In this document: piece after piece, positions 47,365-55,722 of the stretch
Layout: each line of letters starts with the position of its first letter
Position numbering within the stretch: position 1 is the first letter of the stretch
Assembly (NCBI RefSeq): GCF_002795245.1
Contig: NZ_PGVG01000029.1
Location: forward strand, 1-64,000
Direction of reading: 5' to 3'
DNA: 64,000 bases
Source: Bradyrhizobium forestalis
Lineage (GTDB): Bacteria > Pseudomonadota > Alphaproteobacteria > Rhizobiales > Xanthobacteraceae
Translations under genes and position numbers: made by a program
The notes under the pieces: model-generated
Told to the model about the DNA's origin: nothing
The model's input: only the letters and a program-made list of their open reading frames with translations
The model's database searches: none

Positions 47365-47757
47365 ATGGGCGCTTGGAAGCTTTTTGCGCTCGTCAATGTT
47401 TTGCTCGCGAGTTTCAGCCTTCGCTATTTAGGGTCATATGACCCGGGCCAGATCATCAACTTTGCGATAGAGGTACTTTCGGCCATCGGTCTTGTGCTGA
47501 TGTCGTTCGAATTGACTTTCCTTCCTCGCAAATTTTGGCGTGCGCTCGCTTGCATCGTATTCGCGAAGTGTTTCTTTATGATCGTCGGGTGGGGCGTTGT
47601 TGAGCAATCCCCTCTGGATGGACACGTATTGGAAGCACTCCTTCTATTCACTCTCTTTCATTTTGCCGTTGGCTACGGCCTTTGGCTGTACGGATCCGAG
47701 CACGAACAGCACGCAGATGTGCCTCAGCTTGTGAGACACTCCAGCCTCCGCGAGTGA
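47365..47757 (+). CDS. small membrane protein, four segments
   Basis: 130 residues: hydrophobic segments about 4-20, 30-51, 57-77 and 88-110, with a basic loop (FLPRKFWRA) between the second and third. The preceding GGTGGGAGATCAAC gives a good ribosome site. The base composition is lower in GC than the neighbours. It and the next gene are only 11 nt apart. No family recognised. Confidence 0.72.
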   Translation: MGAWKLFALVNVLLASFSLRYLGSYDPGQIINFAIEVLSAIGLVLMSFELTFLPRKFWRALACIVFAKCFFMIVGWGVVEQSPLDGHVLEALLLFTLFHFAVGYGLWLYGSEHEQHADVPQLVRHSSLRE

Positions 47758-47768
47758 AGGCTCAATTG

Positions 47769-47951
47769 ATGGACACTGTCTACGTGATCCTGCTGATCAC
47801 GACCTTGGTTCTGGGGTTCGTTGCAACCACCCTATGGGGGCCAGACTTCGAATGGCTTGGGCACGATGTCGAGGCTGCTTACATCTTCAAGCTGGTCGCG
47901 ATCGGGTTGGTCGTATTCTTCTCAATCGCGATCACTTTCGGCCTTATCTGA
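47769..47951 (+). CDS. small membrane protein, two segments
   Basis: 60 residues with membrane segments about 4-23 and 39-59 around a polar loop (GPDFEWLGHDVEAAY). ATG at 47769, 11 nt after the previous stop, so the two form a pair. No family recognised; small proteins of this kind can be accessory subunits or stress peptides. Confidence 0.65.
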   Translation: MDTVYVILLITTLVLGFVATTLWGPDFEWLGHDVEAAYIFKLVAIGLVVFFSIAITFGLI

Positions 47952-48264
47952 GACGACACGATAGCGTAAGCCGGAGGCCGAACTGACGAGCCGCACTCTG
48001 AGTTGAGCCCTTCAAATCGAGCGCCCCGGTGGACCGTCCGGAGGACATGTGCGCATCGCATCGGTTCTGCGAGAGATTCTGACTTTCTGACCTGTCATGG
48101 CGCCATCTCAGCTGACGCCGTGAGAATGAATGAAGACGAATTGTGTAACGACGTTGGCGGACGAACGACAGTTTTTCCTATCGCTTTAAGGTTGAGGAAA
48201 TCATTGCACGCTAGTGGTTCGCTCGCAACCTTCGAGGTGGCGGTTGCGCCAGGACGCCCGTCGA
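47952..48264. other. intergenic region, 313 bp
   Basis: No gene or recognisable site seen. The text is lower in GC than the flanks. Confidence 0.4.
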
Positions 48265-48540
48265 ATGTACCTGCTCACCGCCCGTCTGATAGTGTTGGCC
48301 TTGACTGCCTTGGTGGCGTCTCGCCGGGCCAGGCATCTGCCACGGACCCGTCAAGGGCGGTTCGCAGCGATCTGGCCTGCTCCTTGCTCGGGAATTTGTG
48401 CGCTGGGACTACTCGCAATTTGGCGTGCTCAAGGTGTTCAGGACGTCGAGCCCTCTTCATTGACCTGTCTCCTCATGCTTGTTGTCGCCTTCAATGCCGG
48501 CTGGTTTATCGGCGTCATGGGTGAGTGGTCGTGGCAGTGA
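48265..48540 (+). CDS. possible small membrane protein
   Basis: About 91 residues from ATG 48265: MYLLTARLIVLALTALVASR, a basic stretch (RRARHLPRTRQGR), then hydrophobic PCSGICALGLLAIW and SSLTCLLMLVVAFNAGWFIG, so two or three membrane segments. The upstream in-frame part to 48214 is very basic and may be non-coding. No good ribosome site; moderate support from the hydrophobic pattern alone. Confidence 0.45.
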   Translation: MYLLTARLIVLALTALVASRRARHLPRTRQGRFAAIWPAPCSGICALGLLAIWRAQGVQDVEPSSLTCLLMLVVAFNAGWFIGVMGEWSWQ

Positions 48541-48840
48541 CGATATCTCAATCAAAAAGCGCATCGGATGCTATGGCCGACAAGTCCATGACTTTGCCGT
48601 CTTGAGTCTGGCATTGTGCTGTGGATGTCAGATTGTGGCCCGCAGGCGAAGTTTGCCAAGGCGCGGCCATTGTCCGCTGATCGGGGTTGAGCGGAAAGCC
48701 CTGATCGGCGTTCAATACGGCGCTGTTGACCCTTCTGCGACCACGGGTGATGTCTCGCCGGTCATGTAGCTTGTGTCTGAAGACCGCCGGGACCGAGACA
48801 AGGTCAACAAAGCCATCGCCAGTACTTTCGGGAGCCGCCG
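48541..48840. other. intergenic region, 300 bp
   Basis: Open frames exist on both strands, but none shows a family pattern or ribosome site. Possibly gene remnants. Confidence 0.4.
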
Positions 48841-49035
48841 CTACGACGGCGCGATCCGGATGCCCGGCTCGTCGACCCAGGCTTCCCGCGCAAACCACGC
48901 GTGATCGGTGCGGCAGATCGGACAACGGGTGCGCGAGAAAAACACCGCGCGGCGTCCAAAGCTCTCGCGATCAGTCTGGATACCGGTGGGAATCGCGTGT
49001 CCGGTTTGCGGACATTTGACCATAACCATTCCCAT
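48841..49035 (-). CDS. small zinc-ribbon-like protein
   Basis: 64 residues from ATG 49035 with the ribosome site GGGAGGG at 5 nt. Cysteine pairs: VKCPQTGHAIPTGIQTD near residue 7 and RTRCPICRTDHAWFAREAW near 36, a pattern like a CP-x-C zinc ribbon though the first pair has one cysteine only. Small proteins with this 'MVKCP.TG..IPTGI' text are frequent in Bradyrhizobium as I recall. Function unknown. Confidence 0.7.
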   Translation of the reverse strand: MGMVMVKCPQTGHAIPTGIQTDRESFGRRAVFFSRTRCPICRTDHAWFAREAWVDEPGIRIAPS

Positions 49036-49242
49036 GTTGCCCTCCCTTGCGATTTGTCTTTGTTGTATTTTGCAGAAAAGCACCGGCCGGTTGGAATACG
49101 CCTCTTGTCGGTGCGGGGTTGGGGGCATCGCGCACCTTGTTGATCGAGCATGGGGCAGTGGGCGTGCTCGCTCAGTTCGGCTTGCTCCAACCGGCCGGGT
49201 CCCTCCTCAAACGAATCTGGATGTGAAATTGAGCGCGCTTTT

Positions 49243-49713
49243 TTAGCCGCCGCCTTGGTGGAGAACCCTGGTGAAGTGCTTCCTGATCGGCTCACCCGTT
49301 TCCGTCGCGAGCTTCTGGGCAAGCGCCCACAATTCCTTGTTCTGGTCGGAGGCGGTGTCGAACGCCTTGCGCGCTTGCGCCGCCGATAAGGTATAGACGT
49401 CGGTCGCTGACTTGCTGCCGAACAGATGGACGAAGAAATCGAGCGCAGAAGCGACATTGGCGTTTGAGATTTCGAACACCTTGAGCCCGTAGTCGGTCGT
49501 GCATCTCGCATTGCTCGAATAGGTCTCGCGCAGGGCCTCCGTCATCTCTTCCGATGCGGCCTTGATCTTCTCGCAACCTTCCCGTGCGCGGGCGAGGCCT
49601 CGCTCGGTAAGCTCGCGCCCCACGCCAGGCAAGGCAACCTTCGAGAAATCCAACCATGGCATCCCGAAAACATTCGTTCCGTTCGGCGTCAATTTCATTT
49701 CGCTTTCACTCAC
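49243..49713 (-). CDS. phasin family protein
   Basis: 156 residues from GTG 49713 (AAAGGGA upstream), or 151 from ATG 49698. Phasin signature: YSSNARCTTDYGLKVFEISN near residue 66, ALDFFVHLFGSKSATDVYTL, SAAQARKAFDTASDQNKEL and ALAQKLATETGEPIRKHFTR near the end. Phasins coat polyhydroxyalkanoate granules. It is not next to phaC or phaR here. Confidence 0.85.
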   Translation of the reverse strand: MSESEMKLTPNGTNVFGMPWLDFSKVALPGVGRELTERGLARAREGCEKIKAASEEMTEALRETYSSNARCTTDYGLKVFEISNANVASALDFFVHLFGSKSATDVYTLSAAQARKAFDTASDQNKELWALAQKLATETGEPIRKHFTRVLHQGGG

Positions 49714-50364
49714 GCAACATTCCCTTTCTCAAGCGAAAGCATTCCTCGCGACGCTCGCTTGCGTCACGAGAGCTCACGCTCTGTGTTCGATCAGATTTTG
49801 GATGAGCCGTGATTTAGCCCCGACCCAATACGACTTTGTTAAAGAGAAGCGGGAATGTCGGTTCGGTTTGCGACTCTCGCCCAAACTTTTTTTAAGATTG
49901 TCAATACAAACGAACGTATATGTGAGGAGTGTGCATAACAGGGATATCCCAAGGGCTTGGGAAGTTCCTTCCTCAGCATTCGCATTGCAAAGGAGGCCTG
50001 GTTGGGATGCGCTACGTTCGAGCAAGAACGGACATCACGCAACGTGCCGTTGAGCGCAGTCCCGACTTCGCATCACCGATCCCTTTGACCGCTGCAGACG
50101 CGGTGGTCGATGTCAGCTTCTGGCCCTGGCTGTGTAAAAAGTTTGCACACAACCAAGACCCTAAGCGGACATCCGCTCCGATGGGCGGTCGCTTGGCTGT
50201 AGCACAATGGAGAGCGTCAACGTGCGGTCGGTCAGGATCATGGACGCGCTGCTCACGGTCTGATCCCTCAGATGAGGTTGAGCACTCGTGGCTCGCGAGT
50301 TCATTGGCCAGCAGCCCGAACCCGCGCCGCCTGGCGGCCGCCCTGTCAAGACCAGTCTTCGCAA
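49714..50364. other. intergenic region, 651 bp
   Basis: AT-richer than the flanks (for example TTTTTTTAAGATTGTCAATAC near 49889). It contains a large imperfect hairpin (50109-50173). No convincing gene; frames on both strands look degenerate. Confidence 0.5.
50109..50173. repeat. imperfect hairpin element, 27-bp arms
   Basis: Arm 1 GATGTCAGCTTCTGGCCCTG (then GCTGTGT) and the reverse complement of arm 2, GATGTCCGCTTAGGGTCTTG (then GTTGTGT), match at 21 of 27 positions around an 11-nt loop. It resembles degenerate dispersed GGACATT/ATGTCCGCTT repeats of rhizobia, perhaps of transposon origin. Confidence 0.55.
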
Positions 50365-51018
50365 CTATGCGAATTCCAGCACATCAGCCACCGGACGGCG
50401 CGGCTTCTGAGGCGCGTTTCCCGAACGCACCGCTCCCACGGATAACAGCATGACCGGCACTTCGTCCGCGGCCAGTGCGAACTCGCGGGCCACTGCTTCG
50501 GCATCGAAACCGATCATCGGAGTCGAACCCAGGCCCAACGAGACGGCCGCGTAGATCATCGCCGCCGCGCCGAAGGTGCCGGAGCGGACCGCCTCATCGC
50601 GCTGGCGCTGCGGATACGCCATATAAAGGTCGCGCGCGGGGATTTCCCAATCCGGCACCATCTTTGCCGGCATGATGCCCGCTTCCACCAGCGGTGCCAG
50701 GCGCGCCGGTATTACGCTGGAATCGGCCAACTGGCCGCAGACGATGAAGGTAACGGCTGCTTCGGTGATCGCCGGCTGATGCCAGGCGATCGGATGCAGC
50801 CGAGCCTTGGCTTCGGCCGTGCGTACGGCGATGAAGCGCCAGTTCTGCAAGTGGAAGGATGTCGGCGCCGTGGTGCCGATTCGCACCAGCTCGCCAATTT
50901 GGTCGTCGCTCAAGGTCGCAGCAGCGTCGTAGTACTTGGCAGCGCTGCGGCTCAGGATGCATTCGATGACGGCGTTGGTCATCGTGATTCCGTCGGTCGA
51001 GGTGATTCCGTCGGTCAT
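50365..51018 (-). CDS. nitroreductase family protein
   Basis: 217 residues from ATG 51018 (AGGAA upstream). FMN-dependent nitroreductase fold: SRSAAKYYDAAATLSDDQIG near residue 20, APTSFHLQNWRFIAVRTAEA near 48, AAMIYAAVSLGLGSTPMIGF near 148 and EVPVMLLSVGAV near 180. The first ten residues (TDGITSTDGITMTN) derive from an 18-bp tandem repeat, so a start at the later ATG (MTNAVIECI) is also possible. Divides from the quinone reductase gene by about 100 nt, same strand. Confidence 0.85.
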   Translation of the reverse strand: MTDGITSTDGITMTNAVIECILSRSAAKYYDAAATLSDDQIGELVRIGTTAPTSFHLQNWRFIAVRTAEAKARLHPIAWHQPAITEAAVTFIVCGQLADSSVIPARLAPLVEAGIMPAKMVPDWEIPARDLYMAYPQRQRDEAVRSGTFGAAAMIYAAVSLGLGSTPMIGFDAEAVAREFALAADEVPVMLLSVGAVRSGNAPQKPRRPVADVLEFA

Positions 51019-51022
51019 GGGG
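50983..51022. repeat. tandem 18-bp repeat at a gene start
   Basis: GTGATTCCGTCGGTCGAG followed by GTGATTCCGTCGGTCATG, then GGGATTCC: two and a half 18-bp units that code for the repeated TDGIT at the start of the nitroreductase. Confidence 0.7.
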
Positions 51023-51115
51023 ATTCCTGTGGGAAGGGATAGTTGAAGTAGAGGCATGTTTTCGCCGAATGCGGCGCGCGCCGGCCGGTCGCGTGCGTCA
51101 ACGGGTTTGCGTCGC

Positions 51116-52033
51116 TCAGGCGCTAACGCGGATGATCGTCTTCCCCTTGCGTCGCTTGGTCGGGTTTAAGGCGGCGATGGCATCGTCGAGGGTCGAGACG
51201 TTATCGATGTTCGTTCGCAGTCGTCCGTCCCGCACCCGCTGGACGATCTCACTCAGTTGGGCACGATCGGGCTCGACGACGAAGTCGACCGCGAGGCCGC
51301 CGTCGAGCCGCGCCTCGACCGGCCCGACGATGGACACCAACGTTCCTCCGGCTCGAACAAGACGTGCGGACCGCTTCCCAATGTCGCCGCCGATGCCATC
51401 GAAAACCAGATCGACTCTGCCGACGCCTTCCAGGGCGTCGTTGTCGAGGTCGACGAACTCCTTCGCACCGAAGTCGAGCACCGTCTGACGGTCGGCGGCG
51501 CGTCCGGTGCCGATGACGTGGGCGCTGAACTCTCGTGCGAGCTGCGTCACCATCGAACCGACTGCGCCGGCCGCGCCGTGCACGAGTACGCTCTGCCCCG
51601 CCTGAAGGCGACCATGCTGGAACAGTCCCTGCCAGGCGGTGAGGCCCGAGATCGGCAGGCTCGCACCCACCGTGAAGTCGACGTCGCCCGGGAGCGGCGC
51701 AAGGTTGCGGGCCTCCATGGTTACATACTCCGCCAGGGAGCCGTCGCGATACCAGTCGGCGAGGCCGAACACTCGCTGTCCCACCGACAGCCCTGTCGTG
51801 CCGTAGCCGAGAGCGGTGACCACTCCGGCAAGCTCATGGCCGGGGATCGATGGTGTCCGGTCACGGTCGAGGCGATCGGTCCAGGTCGAGGGCCACGACA
51901 GCTCAGTCGGGACGAATCCCGACGCATGAACCCGAACGATGACGTCGTTTATCGCTGCCCGCGGCTCTGGCCGCTCCACCAGCTTCATCCCGGCGGTTCC
52001 TGCCGCCCGGTCCGTCACAACAATTGCCTTCAT
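51116..52033 (-). CDS. NADPH:quinone reductase-like / zinc-type MDR oxidoreductase
   Basis: 305 residues from ATG 52033 with ribosome site GAGGAGAAAA. MDR superfamily: MKAIVVTDRAAGTAG start, VRVHASGFVPTELSWP near 35, PGHELAGVV near 65, nucleotide motif VHGAAGAVGSMVTQLA near 140 and VDLVFDGIGGD near 205. No zinc-binding cysteines are seen, so it belongs to the quinone oxidoreductase type. Divergent from the MocR regulator, which may control it. Confidence 0.88.
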   Translation of the reverse strand: MKAIVVTDRAAGTAGMKLVERPEPRAAINDVIVRVHASGFVPTELSWPSTWTDRLDRDRTPSIPGHELAGVVTALGYGTTGLSVGQRVFGLADWYRDGSLAEYVTMEARNLAPLPGDVDFTVGASLPISGLTAWQGLFQHGRLQAGQSVLVHGAAGAVGSMVTQLAREFSAHVIGTGRAADRQTVLDFGAKEFVDLDNDALEGVGRVDLVFDGIGGDIGKRSARLVRAGGTLVSIVGPVEARLDGGLAVDFVVEPDRAQLSEIVQRVRDGRLRTNIDNVSTLDDAIAALNPTKRRKGKTIIRVSA

Positions 52034-52176
52034 GATAATTTTCTCCTCGGCCGACCCGGCTCCCACTCAAGCTGAGGGATAGAGATCGCTCTGGTCGCTG
52101 GTGTCACCCAATAGATGCCTTCCGCCTGGTCATAAAACAGTACCAAGATTGATGATTTCGGCTGTACCATCGCGCG

Positions 52177-53580
52177 ATGGCTGTCCTCCCCATCCGACTC
52201 GATCGTGCGAGAACGACTCCGCTGGCTGCCCAGATTTATTCGGCGATCCGCGAAGGCATCGAGGACGGACGGCTCGCCTCTGGCGCGCGGTTGCCCTCTT
52301 GGCAGGATCTGGCCGCTCAACTCGGCGTCTCCCGCGGCACCGTGCGTGTGGCTTACGAGCGTCTCATCGCGGAGCAATTCGCGATCGGTCTCGGGCCGGC
52401 AGGAACGCGCGTGGCCGAGCGGCCGTCCCGATCCCCAATGGCCGACTGGTCGCCTGACGCTGCGCCTCTCCCAGACCTCTTCTACGAGTTCGGAAACGCG
52501 CCGCTGGTTTTTCAGATGGGCGTACCCGCTCAAGATGCCTTCCCGTTCAAGCTGTGGTCGCGCATCCTCACTCGTGAGACCAGGCGCGCCGCGGCAGCGC
52601 CGGTGACGTATCCAGATCCGCGCGGCGATCCGGAGCTGCGAAAGGAGGTCGCGGCTTATTTGGGGCTGGCTCGCGGCATCAGGTGCAATCCCTCTCAGGT
52701 CCTCATAACGGGTGGATTCTCCGGTGCGCTCGGTCTGGCGATCCGAGGACTTCAACTTGGAAGCATGGGAGCTTGGATCGAGGATCCAGGCTTCCCACTT
52801 ACTCGCACCGCACTCGGCCTGGCCGGCATGGCTGTGACGGCTGTCCCAGTCGATGCAGAGGGATTAAATGTTGCCGCTGGTATCCAGACCGCTGCCGGAG
52901 CGAAATTGGCAGTTGTGACACCGGGCCAACAGGCGCCGCTCGGGATGACGATGTCGCTGTCACGGCGTCTTGCACTGCTCGACTGGGCTCGGCGAAGCGA
53001 CGCCTGGATCATCGAGGACGATTACCTGAGCGAACTGCAACTGAAAGGACGGGCGGCTCCCGCCCTTGCATCTCTCGATCATGGAGGACGGGTGCTCCAC
53101 ATAGGCAGCTTCAGCAAGACCATTAGCCCTTCGCTGCGCCTGGGTTTCATGATCGTGCCGCCGGAACTGAGTCGTCGGTTCGCTGAGCTGGCTGCTTCCC
53201 TGGCGCCGGCGCCGGCTGCGGGCATGCAGCTCGCTGTGGCGGAATTCCTGAGGGAGGGTCACTATCTTCGCCATTTGCGCCGAATGAAGCGGCTTTATGC
53301 CGCCCGACGAGAGACCTTGCTTCGTTACTTGGGAGAAATGGCGCCAGACTCGATAAAAGTGCGGGCGACCGCCGGTCTTGCGGTGGTTATCTCCCTCCCC
53401 AAATCCGCGTCAGACGTAGATATCGCTTCACGTGCGCGAGAGTTTGGCCTCGCGCCGCGTCCGATGTCGGTGTGGTGCATGCAAGCTCCCCGGCAGCAGG
53501 GACTATTGCTCTGCGTGACCAATCTCAACGAAAGGCGATTGCCGGCGGACTGTCGCAGGCTGTTGGAATTGGCGCGATAG
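52177..53580 (+). CDS. MocR/PdxR family regulator (GntR-aminotransferase fusion)
   Basis: 467 residues: N-terminal GntR winged helix about 5-75 (ARTTPLAAQIYSAIREGIED, LGVSRGTVRVAYERLIAEQF) fused to a fold-type I aminotransferase domain about 105-465 (TYPDPRGDPELRKEVAAYLG, QVLITGGFSGALGLAIRGLQ; PLP lysine in HIGSFSKTISPSLRLGF near residue 314). MocR proteins use PLP as cofactor or ligand. It is divergent from the quinone reductase and nitroreductase genes, its likely targets. Confidence 0.92.
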   Translation: MAVLPIRLDRARTTPLAAQIYSAIREGIEDGRLASGARLPSWQDLAAQLGVSRGTVRVAYERLIAEQFAIGLGPAGTRVAERPSRSPMADWSPDAAPLPDLFYEFGNAPLVFQMGVPAQDAFPFKLWSRILTRETRRAAAAPVTYPDPRGDPELRKEVAAYLGLARGIRCNPSQVLITGGFSGALGLAIRGLQLGSMGAWIEDPGFPLTRTALGLAGMAVTAVPVDAEGLNVAAGIQTAAGAKLAVVTPGQQAPLGMTMSLSRRLALLDWARRSDAWIIEDDYLSELQLKGRAAPALASLDHGGRVLHIGSFSKTISPSLRLGFMIVPPELSRRFAELAASLAPAPAAGMQLAVAEFLREGHYLRHLRRMKRLYAARRETLLRYLGEMAPDSIKVRATAGLAVVISLPKSASDVDIASRAREFGLAPRPMSVWCMQAPRQQGLLLCVTNLNERRLPADCRRLLELAR

Positions 53581-53620
53581 CGCTCACCGAAGTAACGCGG
53601 CTACGCATTGCCGGATCGTT

Positions 53621-53953
53621 TCAATGCTGCTTGGCCCGTTGCTGACCTCGCGCGCCTCGTCTTCCACCGAGGCCTAGAGGCCCGTTTCGGAGGACCCGCC
53701 AAAGGGCCGACACAAATTTCCAGAGTGGCCGGGATGGCGCATCGTCCCGGCCATCCGGCGGGGTCGACGGTGCGTCGGCGTCCAATTCGGTCAGCCGCTC
53801 CACCATGCCTTCCAGCCGCGATGGTAGCGGGGTGAGATCGTCCGCAAGGGTCCCGCGAAGCTGCTGACCGATCTCGTCGCAGATTGCCCGGCGATACCCC
53901 GGCGCTATATCGGGGGGTGAACCATGGGCGCGGGTTGGTGGGCTGTCCGCCAT
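53621..53953 (-). CDS. NepR-like small protein (tentative)
   Basis: 110 residues from ATG 53953; no good ribosome site. The stretch AICDEIGQQLRGTLADDLTP, then LPSRLEGMVERLTELDA, at about residues 23-59 fits the NepR anti-sigma pattern (IG..LR....DD..PLP.R...L...L). The rest is polar and low complexity; the C-terminal part (PLWKFVSALWRVLRNGPLG) could be an amphipathic helix. No PhyR or EcfG gene is nearby, so the assignment stays tentative. Confidence 0.45.
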   Translation of the reverse strand: MADSPPTRAHGSPPDIAPGYRRAICDEIGQQLRGTLADDLTPLPSRLEGMVERLTELDADAPSTPPDGRDDAPSRPLWKFVSALWRVLRNGPLGLGGRRGARGQQRAKQH

Positions 53954-54009
53954 GGCTGCGACCGTTCTGGATGTGCACGCAGCTTTCCTCCGCCTTTAAC
54001 GCGCAAGGG

Positions 54010-54045
54010 CCTTGGGTTGTGCCTTGGGTTGTGCCTTGGGTTGCT
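54010..54045. repeat. tandem 12-bp repeat, three units
   Basis: CCTTGGGTTGTG, CCTTGGGTTGTG, CCTTGGGTTGCT, in tandem. The region lies between the NepR-like and the following small gene; if read on the minus strand it would encode a (TTQG)n stretch. Confidence 0.75.
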
Positions 54046-54164
54046 CCGACGAGGCTGTTCTTTTTGCTGCCCGGCGGGCGGCCAAGCGCACCTGATTTCT
54101 GCGGCCCGACCGAGTTCCCGTGGTATCCTATCACTTGGTACTTCGTGGGCTTAGGAGGCAAGAA

Positions 54165-54392
54165 ATGTCTACCTTCCTACGTTTGCAAACCGCCGATTTG
54201 GACCCGGAAATGGTCGGCCGCATCACGGCAGCCTACAAGCGCGCGCTCCATACGCTTTGCATCGAGGATCGCGACGACCACGACCCGCTTGCGGACGTCG
54301 TTGCGAGAAAGGTCATCGAGATTGCACAATCCGATATCCATGATCCGGCGGAAATCGCAGCTTTGGCGATCAAGGAAATCGACATGCGATAG
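54165..54392 (+). CDS. small conserved hypothetical protein
   Basis: 75 residues from ATG 54165 with a strong ribosome site AGGAGG. The text STFLRLQTADLDPEMVGRIT, AYKRALHTLCIEDRDDHDPL and ADVVARKVIEIAQSD is acidic and helical. Similar small proteins with a 'DPLT..VA.KIIE.A..G..D' pattern are common in Bradyrhizobium as I recall. Function unknown. Confidence 0.75.
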   Translation: MSTFLRLQTADLDPEMVGRITAAYKRALHTLCIEDRDDHDPLADVVARKVIEIAQSDIHDPAEIAALAIKEIDMR

Positions 54393-54717
54393 GTCTCATT
54401 GCCTGACGCGCTCGGACCTGAAACATTCCGGGCTTCGCGAGGTGGCCTATTGAGCTTCGGGGCTGCGCAATGTGCGAGGCGCCATGGCCCCTCCTGTGTT
54501 GCCCGCCGGCGCAATCGTGGCCGTGACCTTCTTGGTCGAGATCGGCTCTCCTGGAACGGCGCCGGTTCAGTTCTGGTTGCCTCTTTTTCCCCATGAAGAG
54601 TATAGCATCGGCCACCTCTCAACGTTCTGAATTGGAGAACCTGTGGCGCGTTCTTGTCGTTGTACTGTACACGACCCGCGCGGGACGCGAGGTGGTTAGG
54701 AACCTGAGCCAAATGCC
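54393..54717. other. intergenic region, 325 bp
   Basis: Short frames on both strands are seen, none with a family pattern. Nothing else recognised. Confidence 0.4.
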
Positions 54718-54951
54718 ATGAAGGACCTCAGGGAAAGGTTAGAGAAGCTCCGCGCCGATGCTGCAGATCTCGCCCTCATGAGCAGACGGGCGAGTGACGC
54801 GGGAAAGCGAGACCTGTTCGGACGCTTGGCGGAGGAACTCGCGATTGAAGCTCTTGAGCTCGAACTAGTGATCAAGCAGCAGAGCGCGAGTTCAGACGCC
54901 AATGGGCCGGACAAGGTGGTGCCCCTTAGAACCCGGTCCAAGCGAGAGTGA
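54718..54951 (+). CDS. small coiled-coil hypothetical protein
   Basis: 77 residues, mostly one charged helix: MKDLRERLEKLRADAADLAL, ASDAGKRDLFGRLAEELAIE, ALELELVIKQQ, then a basic tail. Leucine spacing fits a coiled coil. No clear ribosome site; the frame is preserved through the helix. Function unknown. Confidence 0.6.
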   Translation: MKDLRERLEKLRADAADLALMSRRASDAGKRDLFGRLAEELAIEALELELVIKQQSASSDANGPDKVVPLRTRSKRE

Positions 54952-55198
54952 CGCCTCTGCGAACTGCGCCGCGCCGTGGGACGGCGCTCACGCCCCGGAC
55001 ACTTCGGCCGCACCTTCGCGCCGCGCCTGGCGCAGTCTCCGCCGAATTAACTTTCGGCTAGAGCAATATACGATTCACATATGTAGATGCCGGAACAGCG
55101 TCGGCGGATTTCAGTCGCGACTGCATCATTTTCCCGATTGGTCCAATGGCGGGCCATGATCCAGGCTCGTTCAAGGGCTTGGTTGGGGGTTACACGAC

Positions 55199-55417
55199 AT
55201 GCGTGAACATCATGGTCTAGCGGTTGACGCCGCTGCGCTGCTGCATGAGCGCCTGGAGCAGCTCACGTCTCTGTTGTCCGAACTGGAACGTCTTCGCGCC
55301 CGCGTGCTCGAGGCGGAGCGGAGCGCACTGATCGCCGCCGAAACCGCCCCGCCCCATCCGCGAGCACCATCTCGGCATCCGCTTTTTCCAGCTTCTCAGG
55401 CCCGCGCTTCCGTTTGA
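55199..55417 (+). CDS. doubtful small open frame
   Basis: 72 residues with a leucine-rich coiled-coil start (DAAALLHERLEQLTSLLSEL, ERLRARVLEAERSALIAAET) and a proline-rich tail that may be out of its original frame. Could be a truncated gene. Confidence 0.35.
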   Translation: MREHHGLAVDAAALLHERLEQLTSLLSELERLRARVLEAERSALIAAETAPPHPRAPSRHPLFPASQARASV

Positions 55418-55537
55418 AGTTGCCCCACGCCACTTTGAACCGTTCCTTGGCCTTCCTTGGCCCCGTCGAGGCTTTGGCATCGGCGGACGATGCCCGATCT
55501 GGGATCGTCACGGTGATGAGCCGTATCCAAATCGCGG

Positions 55538-55591
55538 GGTGTTCCGGCGCGTCGTGGCGGGCCTGCGCGAGCTTGGTTACGTCCGCTCCGA
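55538..55591 (+). pseudogene. 54-bp relic of an Rrf2-family gene
   Basis: 51 of 54 bases are identical to 56605-56658 inside the intact Rrf2 gene; the relic would read VFRRVVAGLRELGYVRSD against VIRRIMAGLRELGYVRSE. Similarity stops abruptly on both sides. Confidence 0.8.
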
Positions 55592-55722
55592 CGGTCTTCC
55601 GTCAACCCTGCGCGTGGCAATTCCTACAGGCAAGCACGTAGGGTTGAGCTGAATTTGCGCTCGATCAAACCGGCGTGGCCCTCCGTCTACTTAACTTGCG
55701 TCAAGTGATCAGGGAGGCGGCT

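Larger units (their letters stand above)
54952..55722. other. 771-bp degenerate region with a gene relic
   Basis: Holds one doubtful open frame (55199-55417), a 54-bp relic of an Rrf2 gene (55538-55591) and ACTTG-cgt-CAAGT (55694-55706) just before the FixK-type gene. A minus-strand frame at 55263-55511 with FKVAWGNFKRKRG-type text is possible but has no ribosome site. Confidence 0.45.

Noticed and set aside
48548..48925. Minus-strand frame overlapping the zinc-ribbon gene
   Set aside because: Covers the zinc-ribbon gene in another frame, has no ribosome site, and its N-terminal part is the shadow of that gene.
49929..50453. Plus-strand frame across the 50-kb gap
   Set aside because: Composition and lack of ribosome site suggest non-coding; it runs through the hairpin element and into the nitroreductase gene.
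55263..55511. Minus-strand frame with GPRKAKERFKVAWGNFKRKR text
   Set aside because: GTG start without ribosome site, overlapping another doubtful frame; could be a remnant, but support is too weak.
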